A DNA stretch of 64,000 bases from an uncultured Chloroflexales bacterium. Lineage in GTDB: Bacteria; Chloroflexota; Chloroflexia; Chloroflexales; Chloroflexaceae. The position numbers and the translations under genes are program-made. The first letter of the stretch is position 1, and every line of letters starts with the position of its first letter. The notes under the pieces were generated by a model. It made no database searches, had not been told where the DNA came from, and was given only the letters and a program-made list of their open reading frames with translations. Where the stretch lies: positions 124,001-188,000 of the forward strand of contig CALGUG010000019.1 in NCBI GenBank assembly GCA_937902315.1. Reading direction: 5' to 3'. Shown here piece after piece: positions 1 to 8,320 of the stretch.

Positions 1-144
1 GCCAGATGGTAGCTTGGGGAGATAACAGGCTTCTAGACGCCACAGGTGTATGGCTATGCGTCAGCGAGTGGTGTGTGGCGCATAGCTGTACCATTGTTAG
101 GAGTGCTTATTTGTTTTAGAAGTCCGCTTGTTCAGATGAGACGC

Positions 145-357
145 TTAAAGGCGGTTTGTGTTTTCAAGCAGATCGGCAAGGCGGCTTTCGAGACGAGCGA
201 GCTCTTGGCGAGTTTGCTTCAGTTGATAGGCCACTTCGGGTGGGGCGGTCTCTTCGCCTCCTGCACGCATTGCTTGATCTGTCAGACACGATAGTGTGCG
301 GCGAAAAATTGTTAAACGAAGCTGAGCTTCTTTGACGGAAGATATCGTGCGTCTCAT
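145..357 (-). CDS. Small coiled-coil protein, unknown function
   Basis: A 70-residue ORF rich in Arg, Glu and Leu. Its second half (QLKQTRQELARLESRLADLL) has a heptad-like pattern suggesting a helical coiled coil. The ATG at 357 is preferred over the GTG at 369 because a GGAGG lies five bases upstream of the ATG. There is no signal peptide or membrane segment. It is transcribed away from the MFS gene. I do not recognise a family. A plus-strand ORF covers the same DNA but has no ribosome binding site and a less protein-like composition. Confidence 0.5.
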   Translation of the reverse strand: MRRTISSVKEAQLRLTIFRRTLSCLTDQAMRAGGEETAPPEVAYQLKQTRQELARLESRLADLLENTNRL

Positions 358-918
358 GTGAGCCTCCACTACAACGTGATCTGTTTAGTTGTAAGGAATT
401 GGCAGTATACGCTTCAGGTTTGCTTATGTCAATGGGGGAATCCCTAGTAATAAAGGGCTCCAGCAGCCTAATTCCCACAGATCGTTTAGAGCCTGTGAAA
501 CCGTTAGAGATGGAAAACGCTTTCTCTAACCAACCCTCTTTTAATTGTCGTTGTAGAGAAAAAGGGCGAAAGTAACCAAAAACTTCCTAATAACACCTAA
601 CAGCATTATAAAAAAGTAAAAATAATATTAATTGATGTTATTGGATAAATGTCGTATTGAAGAGGATTGCGATGTTGCTGTTCATTATAACATGAAAAGA
701 AAGTGGTAGTCAAGAAAATGTGATAATAACGAGAGATAAGATCTTTTCTATTGAAAATGAGCTAAAATAAGAGTAAATATCTTTAAAAATAAGCTTTTTT
801 CTTTAAATTACATAGAGCTTTTTTGGCTCACATAGCTATAAAAATGCATGTTTGGTGTTACCAATCTAGCATCGCTAAGCTATGTAAATCATCGGCGCTT
901 TCAATGGAGGTCTTTAGG
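358..918. other. AT-rich divergent intergenic region
   Basis: This gap separates the divergent coiled-coil ORF and MFS gene. The part from about 540 to 820 is markedly A+T rich and holds no credible ORF. It probably carries both promoters, but I could not fix a convincing -35/-10 pair with good spacing. No dispersed repeat is present here, unlike most other long gaps in the window. Confidence 0.4.
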
Positions 919-2346
919 GTGACAGACTATTCTCAGAAGTGGTGGGCCTTGGTTGCAGTCGGCAGTGGCACACTGATGGCGACCATCGACGGTTCGATCG
1001 TTAATATTTCGCTGAACACCTTAGTCAATGTCTTTTCAAGCACACTAAGCGCTGTTGAGTGGGTTGTTCTTTCATATTTATTGACCATCACCTGTCTTTT
1101 GTTGACCATGGGCAGGTTGGGAGATATGTTTGGGAAGCGCCGTATCTATCTGATAGGCTTTGTGGTCTTTACCTTGAGTTCGGCCCTGTGTGGTTTCTCA
1201 ATCAGTATTCCCATGCTAATCGCTTCGCGTGTGTTGCAGGCCATCGGGGCGGCTATGATGCAGGCGGTTGGCACTGCGCTTTTGGTGACTGCCTTTCCAC
1301 CCGAAGAGCGCGGTATGGTGCTCGGCCTGAACGGTTCGATTGTGGCCTTGGGTATTCTGCTCGGCCCGGTGCTGGGCGGTATCTTGTTGCGCCAAGTGGG
1401 TTGGCAATCGATCTTTTTTGTGAATATTCCGGTCGGTGTGATCGGTATGTGGCTGACCGTGCGCTCGATTAAGTCCGATAATGTCAACACAAGCAGCGAA
1501 AGCTTCGACTATATCGGCGCAGGCCTTATGTTTCTCAGCCTGTTCGGCCTGCTTTTAGGCTTAACCGAAGCACCGACTTGGGGCTGGTTCGATCCGCGTT
1601 CGCTGGCTCTGTTTGCGCTCTTTCTGATCGCGGGCTGCGGTTTTCTCTATTGGGAGAGCACAACCAAAACGCCTATGTTGCAGCTAGCACTGCTGCGCAA
1701 CTCGGCCATCTCGCTCAATCTGCTGGCGGGTTTGATGCTGTTTATGGCCTTGGCCTTCAATATCTTGCTGACGCCCTTTTACCTTCAGCTTGTGCGTAAT
1801 CTCGATACCCAAATGACTGGTTTTATTCTGATTGCCCAACCGATAGCGCTCTCGTTAGTTGCGCCCTTGAGCGGCCGTTTGTCTGACCGTTTAGGCGCGC
1901 GCGGGCTGACGATTATGGGCTTAATTACGGCGGCCTTGGGTCTGTTTACCTATACTTTCGATAACGAGACCTCGCCGCTTTGGTTGGTTTTGATCTCGTT
2001 ACTGTTGTTGGGCTGTGGCATCGGCCTGTTCCAAAGCCCCAATAACAGCACGATTATGGGCAATACCCCTTCGAATCAGCTCGGTGTTGCGAGCGGCCTC
2101 TTGGCGATTGTGCGCAATTTGGGCCAGACTGCTGGCATCGCAATCGCAGGGGCGGTCTGGAGCTCGCGCGTGATCGCTACCGCCGGGCAGGTCTATGATC
2201 CGATTACGGCGGCCCCGACCAGCGCCTTGTCGACAGGTTACGAGCAGGCTATGATGGTCGGCGCTGGTATCCTGTTGTTGGCGATCGTCCCCTCGCTTTT
2301 GGGAGGCAAGGCTGCCCATGCGGCTAGGCTAAAGCGTATGGCATAA
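919..2346 (+). CDS. MFS transporter, DHA2 (EmrB/QacA-type) drug efflux family
   Basis: A 475-residue integral membrane protein of about 14 hydrophobic segments, the size and layout of the 14-TM DHA2 proton-drug antiporters. Motif D1 appears as TIDGSIVNISL near the start, motif A as GRLGDMFGKRR in the loop after TM2, and the antiporter motif C as GILLGPVLGGIL in TM5. It probably exports hydrophobic or cationic compounds across the cytoplasmic membrane in exchange for protons; the substrate cannot be read. The GTG start at 919 is chosen because a GGAGG sits eight bases upstream. The longer ORF from TTG 823 adds an unlikely non-membrane leader. It appears monocistronic. Confidence 0.88.
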   Translation: MTDYSQKWWALVAVGSGTLMATIDGSIVNISLNTLVNVFSSTLSAVEWVVLSYLLTITCLLLTMGRLGDMFGKRRIYLIGFVVFTLSSALCGFSISIPMLIASRVLQAIGAAMMQAVGTALLVTAFPPEERGMVLGLNGSIVALGILLGPVLGGILLRQVGWQSIFFVNIPVGVIGMWLTVRSIKSDNVNTSSESFDYIGAGLMFLSLFGLLLGLTEAPTWGWFDPRSLALFALFLIAGCGFLYWESTTKTPMLQLALLRNSAISLNLLAGLMLFMALAFNILLTPFYLQLVRNLDTQMTGFILIAQPIALSLVAPLSGRLSDRLGARGLTIMGLITAALGLFTYTFDNETSPLWLVLISLLLLGCGIGLFQSPNNSTIMGNTPSNQLGVASGLLAIVRNLGQTAGIAIAGAVWSSRVIATAGQVYDPITAAPTSALSTGYEQAMMVGAGILLLAIVPSLLGGKAAHAARLKRMA

Positions 2347-2445
2347 GATGCTGCTAAAACGGTCGCTTGCTGAGGTACAAGATTTGCTAACAAGCTTGGC
2401 AAGATTTCGCGCTCTGCTGCACGTTCTCAGTGCTTCCTTGCATCA

Positions 2446-2540
2446 TACTGGCGGAGACGGCTTTACCCGCAAAAAGTGTATAGGCGCGTCCGCCTTCGGC
2501 TACTAAACTGCCCGCCCACAAATTCGGGGAGTATCTCGCA
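2446..2540 (+). repeat. Type B dispersed element, copy B1
   Basis: Holds the GGCGGA arm followed by the core GCGCGTCCGCCTTCGGCTA at 2484. The terminal repeats are not clearly preserved. It lies downstream of the MFS gene, next to a type A copy. Confidence 0.7.
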
Positions 2541-2557
2541 GCTTAGGCTGCGACCTT

Positions 2558-2663
2558 GTTGTTGAGAGTTCGCGCTATCGCGCGAACTCTCAACAACAAG
2601 AAGAACCGAATGCCTCTCTGCCGAAGGCCAAAAAGCAATAACCTTATCGGATTTGCTATAAAA
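2558..2663 (-). repeat. Type A dispersed element, copy A1
   Basis: Begins with a perfect 18-bp stem and 4-base loop (2558-2597). This is followed by an inverted copy of the type A core, reading CTCTGCCGAAGGCC, and a terminal repeat relic reading ATCGGATTTGCTATA. Read on the minus strand, the order is terminal repeat, core, hairpin, as in the other A copies. Confidence 0.75.
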
Positions 2664-2874
2664 CAGGCTAGCTCTGGGCTGTTTTAGAAAAATTCACTAA
2701 AAAACAGAGATTGAAATTATGCTTGTAATCGGCACTTTAAGGTGTTAGAGACGATCAAAATGCTCTTTGGAAGCATGATCTAGACGTTTTGTTTGGAATG
2801 TGATATGCTCCTAGAGAACGACCAAAGTCGTCCCTGAATAGAATAAAGCTCTCCGACGAGCACTGACTACGCTG

Positions 2875-2903
2875 CGTGTTGTAAAAAACGACACGTTTTT
2901 TTT
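2875..2903 (+). terminator. Strong rho-independent terminator without an obvious gene
   Basis: Arms CGTGTTGT and ACGACACG (one G-T pair) around an A-rich loop are followed by eight T residues on the plus strand. It lies 530 bases past the MFS stop and 150 bases before the next gene, so it could end a long MFS mRNA or an unannotated small RNA. Confidence 0.65.
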
Positions 2904-3056
2904 GCTAAAAAAGCAAAAAGCCATGAAAAAGCTAGTGCTCTGCATATCTGATGATCGAAACGACGCTGATTGAAAGCGGAGTAGCTTTGTGTTACCCAAT
3001 GTCGTTTGGTTTGGGTGGCACAGGTCATACTATCTAGCATTTACAGGATACTACCT

Positions 3057-3329
3057 ATGGCATATTCAGAAGAAGAACAACATGAACAGATCGCGGCTTG
3101 GGAGCGAGCTGTGCGCGGCGACCGCGAAGCGGCTCGTTTGCTACGTTGCGTCGAGTGCGGGCGCTCAGCTAAGCCTCATGACTGGCCCTACTGTTCATTT
3201 CATGCCTCGAAACACGCGATCATCGAGTTCTTTCGCTCGCGCGACGACGACGATGATGACGACGATGACGACGATATCAGCGGCGGCCATCTGATCCCCT
3301 CTTTGCGCTTGCTGGGAGGTCTGGCCTAA
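3057..3329 (+). CDS. Small protein with zinc-ribbon-like cysteines and a poly-Asp tract
   Basis: A 90-residue cytosolic protein. The N-terminal half is helical and acidic-basic (MAYSEEEQHEQIAAWERAV). The middle has CVECG followed by YCSFHASKH, giving Cys-X2-Cys and Cys-X2-His pairs that could hold one zinc ion. Then comes an uninterrupted run of 11 Asp encoded by GAC/GAT repeats, and a short hydrophobic tail. The ATG at 3057 is chosen because the protein-like sequence begins there; the longer ORF from 3006 adds a leader with no ribosome binding site. I do not recognise a family. The Cys/His set and Asp run suggest metal or nucleic-acid binding, which is inference. Confidence 0.65.
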   Translation: MAYSEEEQHEQIAAWERAVRGDREAARLLRCVECGRSAKPHDWPYCSFHASKHAIIEFFRSRDDDDDDDDDDDISGGHLIPSLRLLGGLA

Positions 3330-3394
3330 TTGCGTCGTCTGATCGCTATGCGTTTTTGCGATAGACTGGCGAAACCGTTTGTTTCGTTTTGGGG

Positions 3395-3530
3395 AAGCGT
3401 TACGCACGCAGCTACAACATCCTGGTGACGGGAAGGCTGTTGGTAGCCGTAGGCGGACGCGGTTGGGACCTTCTTGGGGAAGGGACCTTGCCGCCAACAT
3501 GCTGAACCGATCAAGCGGATATGTTGTAAA
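3395..3530 (-). repeat. Type B dispersed element, copy B10
   Basis: An inverted B core (TAGCCGTAGGCGGACGCG at about 3444), the partner arm TTGCCGCC at about 3490, and a terminal repeat remnant reading GATCAAGCGGATATG. It sits between the convergent 3' ends of the poly-Asp gene and the repeat-protein gene. Confidence 0.75.
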
Positions 3531-3572
3531 AGCCCCGACTCGCTCAGCGAGTCGGGGCTACTTGTTGCTTGT

Positions 3573-4952
3573 TTAGTTGGCGATCTCGATCTGGAGCGTG
3601 CGCAGCGCACCACTCTCTTTGCCCTGAGCCACGATCAGCCAAAGGCCCGGCTCGGCGTCGATCGGTGAGCTCCAACTCCAATCGGCGCGCCCATCGCCAT
3701 TGGCAACCACCTCTTGATTAGAGGGGACGGTGACGCCGCTGGGCGAGGTGGCCCAATAGCCGACGCTTTCGCCAGCTTTGAAACCGGTCGCATAGAAGTT
3801 GAAGACCGTACCGATGCCGCCCGTGCGCGGGCTAGCGTTTTGGCCGTTATCGGGCGTGCTGGGCGGCTCGCTGGTCGGAACCGCCGTCGGTTCGGCAGTG
3901 GGTTCGGCTGTTGGCACGGCGGTCGCTGCAGGCGCTACGATCTGCACCTGCAAGCTACGCAAGGTGCCGCTATCTTTACCTTGGGCCGCGATCAGCCAAA
4001 GGCCTGGCTCGATGTCGTTGGGAGCCACCCAATACCAGTCGGCGCGACCGTTTTGGTTGGCATAGACCTCGTTGTTAGAGGCCAGCACCGCACCGCTGGG
4101 CGAGGTGGCCCAATATCCTACCGCTTCGCCCGCTTTGAAGCCGGTCGCGAAGAAGTCGAAACGGGTTCCGAAGCTGCCTTCGCGCGGGTTGACATTTTGG
4201 CTGTCGCCTACCGGCTGCGCTGTGGCAGTGGGCTGCGGCTCGATAGCTTGGTTGCTGCTGATGATCTCGACGCGCAAGGTGCGCAGCGTGCCGCTGTCTT
4301 TGCCTTGGGCCGCGATCAGCCAGACGCCCGGTTCGGCGGTGCTAGGAGCCTTCCAAGACCAGTCTGCGCGGCCATCTTTGTTGGCGATCACCTCTTTGTT
4401 AGAGGGGTGGACCTTGCCACTGGGTGAAGTGGCCCAGTAGCCGACCCGCTCGCCCTTGCGGAAACCGGTAGCGTAGAAGGCGAACCAGTCGTTAGGCCCG
4501 CCGCCGCGCGGGCTGACGTTTTGACCGACATACTCGTTGCCGACCGGATTCTGCTCTCCTTGATCGCCCGAGCCGCCAGCGCCGCTGGTGATCTCGATAC
4601 GGAAGGTGCGCAGAGTGCCGCTATCTTTGCCTTGGGCCGCGATCAGCCAGACGCCCGGTTCGGCAGCGCTTGGGGCCTTCCAATGCCAGTCGGCGCGGCC
4701 ATCTTTGTTGGCGATCACCTCTTTGTTGGAAGGATGGACCTTGCCGCTCGGTGCAGTGGCCCAATAACCAACTCGCTCACCCTTTTTGAAGCCGGTGGCG
4801 TAAAAGGCGAACCAGTCGTTAGGCCCCCCGCCGCGCGGATGCACGTTTTGGCCGCTATCGGCCGAGCTTTGCCAAGGTACTGCTACAAATAAGACTGTAA
4901 TCGCTGCACAAAAGAGCACCACAAAGCCTAAACGCCAGTGTGGTTTCTTCAT
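3573..4952 (-). CDS. Secreted protein of four tandem beta-type repeats
   Basis: A 459-residue exported protein. A basic start (MKKPHWR) and a hydrophobic segment form a signal peptide. Four copies of a roughly 90-residue unit follow, each running from GQNV.PR.GG through GF..GE.VGYWA..PSG and .DGRADW.W..P to EPG.WLI.AQGK.SG.LR. The linkers are short and rich in Pro, Thr, Ala and Glu. Copies 1 and 2 are nearly identical in protein sequence; copies 3 and 4 have diverged. The start at 4952 (MKKP) is chosen because GGAG lies eight bases upstream, while the ATG two codons earlier sits too close to it. Similar modules occur in other Chloroflexota exported proteins as I recall them. They are probably extracellular beta-sandwich adhesion or matrix domains; the function is unknown. 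Confidence 0.8.
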   Translation of the reverse strand: MKKPHWRLGFVVLFCAAITVLFVAVPWQSSADSGQNVHPRGGGPNDWFAFYATGFKKGERVGYWATAPSGKVHPSNKEVIANKDGRADWHWKAPSAAEPGVWLIAAQGKDSGTLRTFRIEITSGAGGSGDQGEQNPVGNEYVGQNVSPRGGGPNDWFAFYATGFRKGERVGYWATSPSGKVHPSNKEVIANKDGRADWSWKAPSTAEPGVWLIAAQGKDSGTLRTLRVEIISSNQAIEPQPTATAQPVGDSQNVNPREGSFGTRFDFFATGFKAGEAVGYWATSPSGAVLASNNEVYANQNGRADWYWVAPNDIEPGLWLIAAQGKDSGTLRSLQVQIVAPAATAVPTAEPTAEPTAVPTSEPPSTPDNGQNASPRTGGIGTVFNFYATGFKAGESVGYWATSPSGVTVPSNQEVVANGDGRADWSWSSPIDAEPGLWLIVAQGKESGALRTLQIEIAN

Positions 4953-5130
4953 ACGCATTTCTCCTCTCTGGGTCATGCTAAAAGCTACAGTATGAGCTAG
5001 AGCAAGCGCTTCTGCTCCTTTCCTGTACACAAGCAAACGTCGTTTGTGCCTTCGCCTTACCAAAAGAGAGGTGACACGAGCATTACAAAGTAAGTCCCAG
5101 CCTACGACCGATGGCCTTGAAAAGGAGCCG

Positions 5131-5139
5131 TGTTATAAT
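5131..5139 (+). promoter_or_regulatory. Extended -10 promoter (TGTTATAAT)
   Basis: A perfect TATAAT at 5134-5139 with an upstream TG makes an extended -10 box, about 190 bases before the small acidic protein gene at 5329. No good -35 is visible at normal spacing. The remainder of the 4953-5328 gap holds no gene. Confidence 0.5.
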
Positions 5140-5328
5140 GTGCAAGATCGGTCTGCGCGATGCATTGTCGGGAGGATCTCACAGCGCTGTTGCGGCTATC
5201 GATCGAGAGTTCTTGTTTTAGTTGTGTCGTTGTGAAAACGGCAAAGGAGGGAGATATGCTATCGGTGCCTGTCGCTTCGGAATTGTTCGTGACTCGCTTA
5301 TCTTCTTCTGATTCCGAAAGGCACAACC

Positions 5329-5535
5329 ATGAGCAAGAAAAAGATCAACCTTCACAACTTCGACTTTGAAGAATGGGACGATGAGGAGTTCGACGAGACC
5401 TTCCAGCCTTTGCGCAAGCAATCCCAAGGCTCCTCTTCTGTGAAGTCTGATCGCCGGCAGCGCGAAAAAGAGTTTGGCCGCTCGATCTGGAAGTACCAAA
5501 AAGAGCGTCAACGCTTAGGTAATAAAAAGCCCTAA
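5329..5535 (+). CDS. Small charged protein, unknown function
   Basis: A 68-residue protein with an acidic first half (FDFEEWDDEEFDETF) and a strongly basic second half (SDRRQREKEFGRSIWKYQKERQRLGNKK). There are no membrane segments or cysteines. The split charge suggests an intrinsically disordered adaptor or nucleic-acid-associated protein, which is inference. The unit is closed by a good terminator 65 bases downstream and an extended -10 promoter lies upstream, so it is probably a monocistronic expressed gene. The ribosome binding site is a weak GAAAGG. No family recognised. Confidence 0.65.
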   Translation: MSKKKINLHNFDFEEWDDEEFDETFQPLRKQSQGSSSVKSDRRQREKEFGRSIWKYQKERQRLGNKKP

Positions 5536-5599
5536 ATTCGGAGATTGAACACTGAGGAGCGCAGAAAACGTTCTCGCGCTTCGAGGGTGAGCTATAAGA

Positions 5600-5632
5600 A
5601 GCCCTTGTGTCCTAGCTGGCACAAGGGCTTTG
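5600..5632 (+). terminator. Rho-independent terminator
   Basis: Perfect 10-bp arms AGCCCTTGTG and CACAAGGGCT around a 10-base loop, followed by TTGTT. It ends the small charged-protein transcript. Confidence 0.7.
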
Positions 5633-5714
5633 TTGCGCTTCTGTCTCAGATATTTGCGCCTTAAGCGGATGGGCTGATATTAAATCCGCTTATTCACTTC
5701 AGGTGATACATTTC

Positions 5715-5790
5715 GTTGGCGGAGAGCTCTCAACCTTCCATTCGGCTGCTAGCGCGTCCGCCTCCGGCTATCAAAGCGGCGCTCCCTCCA
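5715..5790 (+). repeat. Type B dispersed element, copy B2 (partial)
   Basis: GGCGGAGAG arm at 5719 and B core at 5752. The copy runs directly into the stop codon of the DUF2142-like gene on the other strand. An ATCCGCTTATTCA remnant of the terminal repeat lies just upstream at about 5686. Confidence 0.75.
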
Positions 5791-7713
5791 TTAGAGTTGG
5801 GTATAGTGGGGCAGCAGTGTGCCGAAGAGCGCGAAGAGCGCCATAATCAGCAGAAAGGCCAGCACAGCGCTCAAAACACTGTTGCGATAGGCGCGCGGCG
5901 CGAGCTGCCCGAGGCCGATCAGAAAGAAGAGTAGCGAAGGCAGCATACCCACGAAGGCGTAGCGCCCAAAGCTCCAAAACATCGCGCCTCCGAAGGGCTG
6001 GCTATGCACACGCAGCAGAGCCGCGCCCCAAGCGATGAGTAGCGCGGCCAGACAGAGCAGCCAAACATCGAGCTTCCAGCGCTCGCCCTCGATCGCGCCC
6101 GCGCGCATGGCCTGCCAGGTGTAGCGCAGTCCACCTATCAGCGCGGCGATCACCAACAGGCCGAGCGGCCCGAACCAGCCGATCGGCAGACTCACTTCTC
6201 CCCAGCCGAAGGTGCCCCAAAAGCTCATAAACAACAGCACGATCTGGCGCGGATAGACCAGCCAGATCCAGTAGGGATCGCTCATGGTGGCGAGCGCGTC
6301 GCGCATGCCCACGCCATCCAGCAGGCCACCGCTTAGGGAGGCGAGCAGTTCGGGCAGGGGCGGGGCGTGGCGTTCGGCGCTGGCGTTGCGCAGCAGGTTG
6401 GGGCTGTAATCGCCTGTGCGGGGCAGCAGCTCTTGGGGGTAGCTGCTGTCGGGCGCGTCGCGAGGCGGCAGCCGGCTTGGGTCGCCCGCGATCAGAGCCA
6501 GCGAATCGTAGTAGATCGCATGGGGCGCCATAGGGGCGGGCAGAAGCAGGCGCAGGCTGCGGGTATCGGAAGGAAGTTCGGTCTGCCACACGACCTGCTG
6601 CCACTCTGAGTCTAACTGCACAACTTGGTTGTGGGCCTGCCCGTCGATTTCGAGAATGGGCGTGCTGGCCTCGAAGTGGCCGCTTTCGCTGCGCATCCAG
6701 GCCGCAAGTGTGACTGTTTGACCAGAAATAGATCTGACAGTCAGACGCGGCAGATCTTGATAGAGCAGCATCGGGCTGCCATCGGCCTCTTGGGCCAGCC
6801 GAAAACTGTGCCGACCGTCGCTCTCGCGCAGGTAGGCTGTGCGCAGTGTGTGTGGGCTGCCGATCCAGTTGGCGAGCGGCCATGGCTGGCTGAAGAGCGC
6901 GAGCGCCCCAAGTGCAACCAGCAGGCTTAGGCCGCTCACAAGCACACGCCAAGGCGGTTTATAGGCGAGCAGCAGCGTGATCGGCAAGAGCAGCAGTTGC
7001 GGGATGAGGGTGCGTTTGACCGCGAACAGCAGGCAGGCCGTCAGTAGGAGCAGCGCCAGCCGCCAGCCTGAGCGCTGTTTGAGAAAGAAGCTACAGACGA
7101 TCAGCCAGAGCAGGGCGACCAGATTGGCGAGCGCATCGCTGTTGACCGAACTAAAGCTGTCGGCTAGGGCGGGCTGCAGCGCAATCAGGCTCAGAAGGCA
7201 ATAGCGCAGCTCACTGTCGTCGCTCCAGAGGCGCAGAAAGGTGTAGGCGCTGAAGAAAAAGCCTAGACCGAGCGCAGCGCTTGTGAAGCGCGCGACCAGT
7301 AGCTGGGTCTCGATCGAGAGTTGACGTACTGGCAGAGTCGTCAGTGCCACCAAAGCGTAGTAGCTTGGTGGCACATGGCGTTCGTTGATTCCAAGATTCA
7401 GGTTGCCTGAATCGAGGTTTGGTTCAGGGAGCACTATATCTGCACGACTATAAAAACCCGAATCACGCATCGAATAGGCGATGGCGCGACGTAACTCCGG
7501 AATTTGCTCTTCGAGCGTGGGGACTCGCCCTAATTCGCGAATCAGTAGGGCGTATTCGAAATGGGTTGGTTCATCGTAGTGTTGCCATGGCGGAACAAGC
7601 ACGACATAAATCGCTAGATGCAACAGCCAAACTAAAGCAAGGCCTACAACGATCCAGTTCTCGAGTCGTTGCTTGAACAAGTGTTGAACGTAATGAGCAG
7701 AGAATTGTCTCAC
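5791..7713 (-). CDS. DUF2142-like polytopic membrane protein (GT-C glycosyltransferase type)
   Basis: A 640-residue membrane protein. A first TM segment is followed by PPWQHYDEPTHFEYA, which resembles the acidic first-loop motif of DUF2142 and other GT-C-fold enzymes. HVPPSYYALVAL follows in the next loop, then at least eight further TM segments. A large extracytoplasmic domain (roughly residues 290-480) looks like a beta-rich carbohydrate-binding-type insertion. Likely role: transfer of a sugar from a polyprenyl carrier on the outer membrane face, by analogy with the fold. The start codon is GTG. It lies 15 bases after a small exported-protein gene, so the two are probably cotranscribed. Confidence 0.72.
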   Translation of the reverse strand: MRQFSAHYVQHLFKQRLENWIVVGLALVWLLHLAIYVVLVPPWQHYDEPTHFEYALLIRELGRVPTLEEQIPELRRAIAYSMRDSGFYSRADIVLPEPNLDSGNLNLGINERHVPPSYYALVALTTLPVRQLSIETQLLVARFTSAALGLGFFFSAYTFLRLWSDDSELRYCLLSLIALQPALADSFSSVNSDALANLVALLWLIVCSFFLKQRSGWRLALLLLTACLLFAVKRTLIPQLLLLPITLLLAYKPPWRVLVSGLSLLVALGALALFSQPWPLANWIGSPHTLRTAYLRESDGRHSFRLAQEADGSPMLLYQDLPRLTVRSISGQTVTLAAWMRSESGHFEASTPILEIDGQAHNQVVQLDSEWQQVVWQTELPSDTRSLRLLLPAPMAPHAIYYDSLALIAGDPSRLPPRDAPDSSYPQELLPRTGDYSPNLLRNASAERHAPPLPELLASLSGGLLDGVGMRDALATMSDPYWIWLVYPRQIVLLFMSFWGTFGWGEVSLPIGWFGPLGLLVIAALIGGLRYTWQAMRAGAIEGERWKLDVWLLCLAALLIAWGAALLRVHSQPFGGAMFWSFGRYAFVGMLPSLLFFLIGLGQLAPRAYRNSVLSAVLAFLLIMALFALFGTLLPHYTQL

Positions 7714-7728
7714 GCTGAAGACGACTAT

Positions 7729-7914
7729 TTAGGAGTCTTGGAAAACAAGCGGTAAGTAGGTTTTGTAATCGCCGAGTTGCTGAACAAACGTTTCCGAACC
7801 TACTGCGTTGCTGATGGTAGTGGTAGCGATTGTGACGACTAAGAGAAGAGCTAGTAGAACGATGGTTAGTTGCCAGGGTCGCAGAACGATAGAATGTTTC
7901 GATGTTTTCTTCAT
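7729..7914 (-). CDS. Small exported or membrane-anchored protein with YLPLV tail
   Basis: A 61-residue protein with a basic start, one hydrophobic segment (LTIVLLALLLVVTIATTTI) and a short extracytoplasmic tail ending DYKTYLPLVFQDS. YLPLV near the C terminus is a recurring motif at the ends of exported Chloroflexota proteins, here without the usual large domain. AAGGAG seven bases before the ATG supports the start. It precedes the DUF2142-like gene by 15 bases. It may be the anchor of a lost protein or a small partner of the membrane enzyme. Confidence 0.7.
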   Translation of the reverse strand: MKKTSKHSIVLRPWQLTIVLLALLLVVTIATTTISNAVGSETFVQQLGDYKTYLPLVFQDS

Positions 7915-8320
7915 CTCATTCTCCTTTGCTCCTGAAACTCGTTACCATTATACAGGTTTTCACTCGAATGTAAAGGCTTTTTTAGCAAAGATATTTAAAA
8001 AGATATGAAAAAACTTGTTTTAGGGCAACCACGGCGAATTAATTGATTGTTAACTTACTCGTCAAAATGGTTAAAAATATTTACGATTTTTTCGGAAAAA
8101 TGGGACTAATAATTAGGCCACAAATCGAAAAAGACTACACTCTTAAGGATGAGTTTTTTGATTCGTTTTTTGAAATGGAAAATCGGAATATAATGCTCTA
8201 TAATCTGCTTTAACTTGAAAATAGTAGAAAAGTACTACAGATATTGGTAAAATACGAGTACTATTCGTACCGTTTCGTCTGAATAGGATATAGCGCTGCC
8301 TTGAAGAGTAAAGAGATATT
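7915..8320. other. AT-rich gap with no gene
   Basis: About 400 bases between two minus-strand units. It is strongly A+T rich from 7960 to 8280, with no credible ORF, no dispersed repeat and no clear terminator. It presumably holds the promoter for the 7914 gene and the 3' end of the 8321 transcript. Confidence 0.4.
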
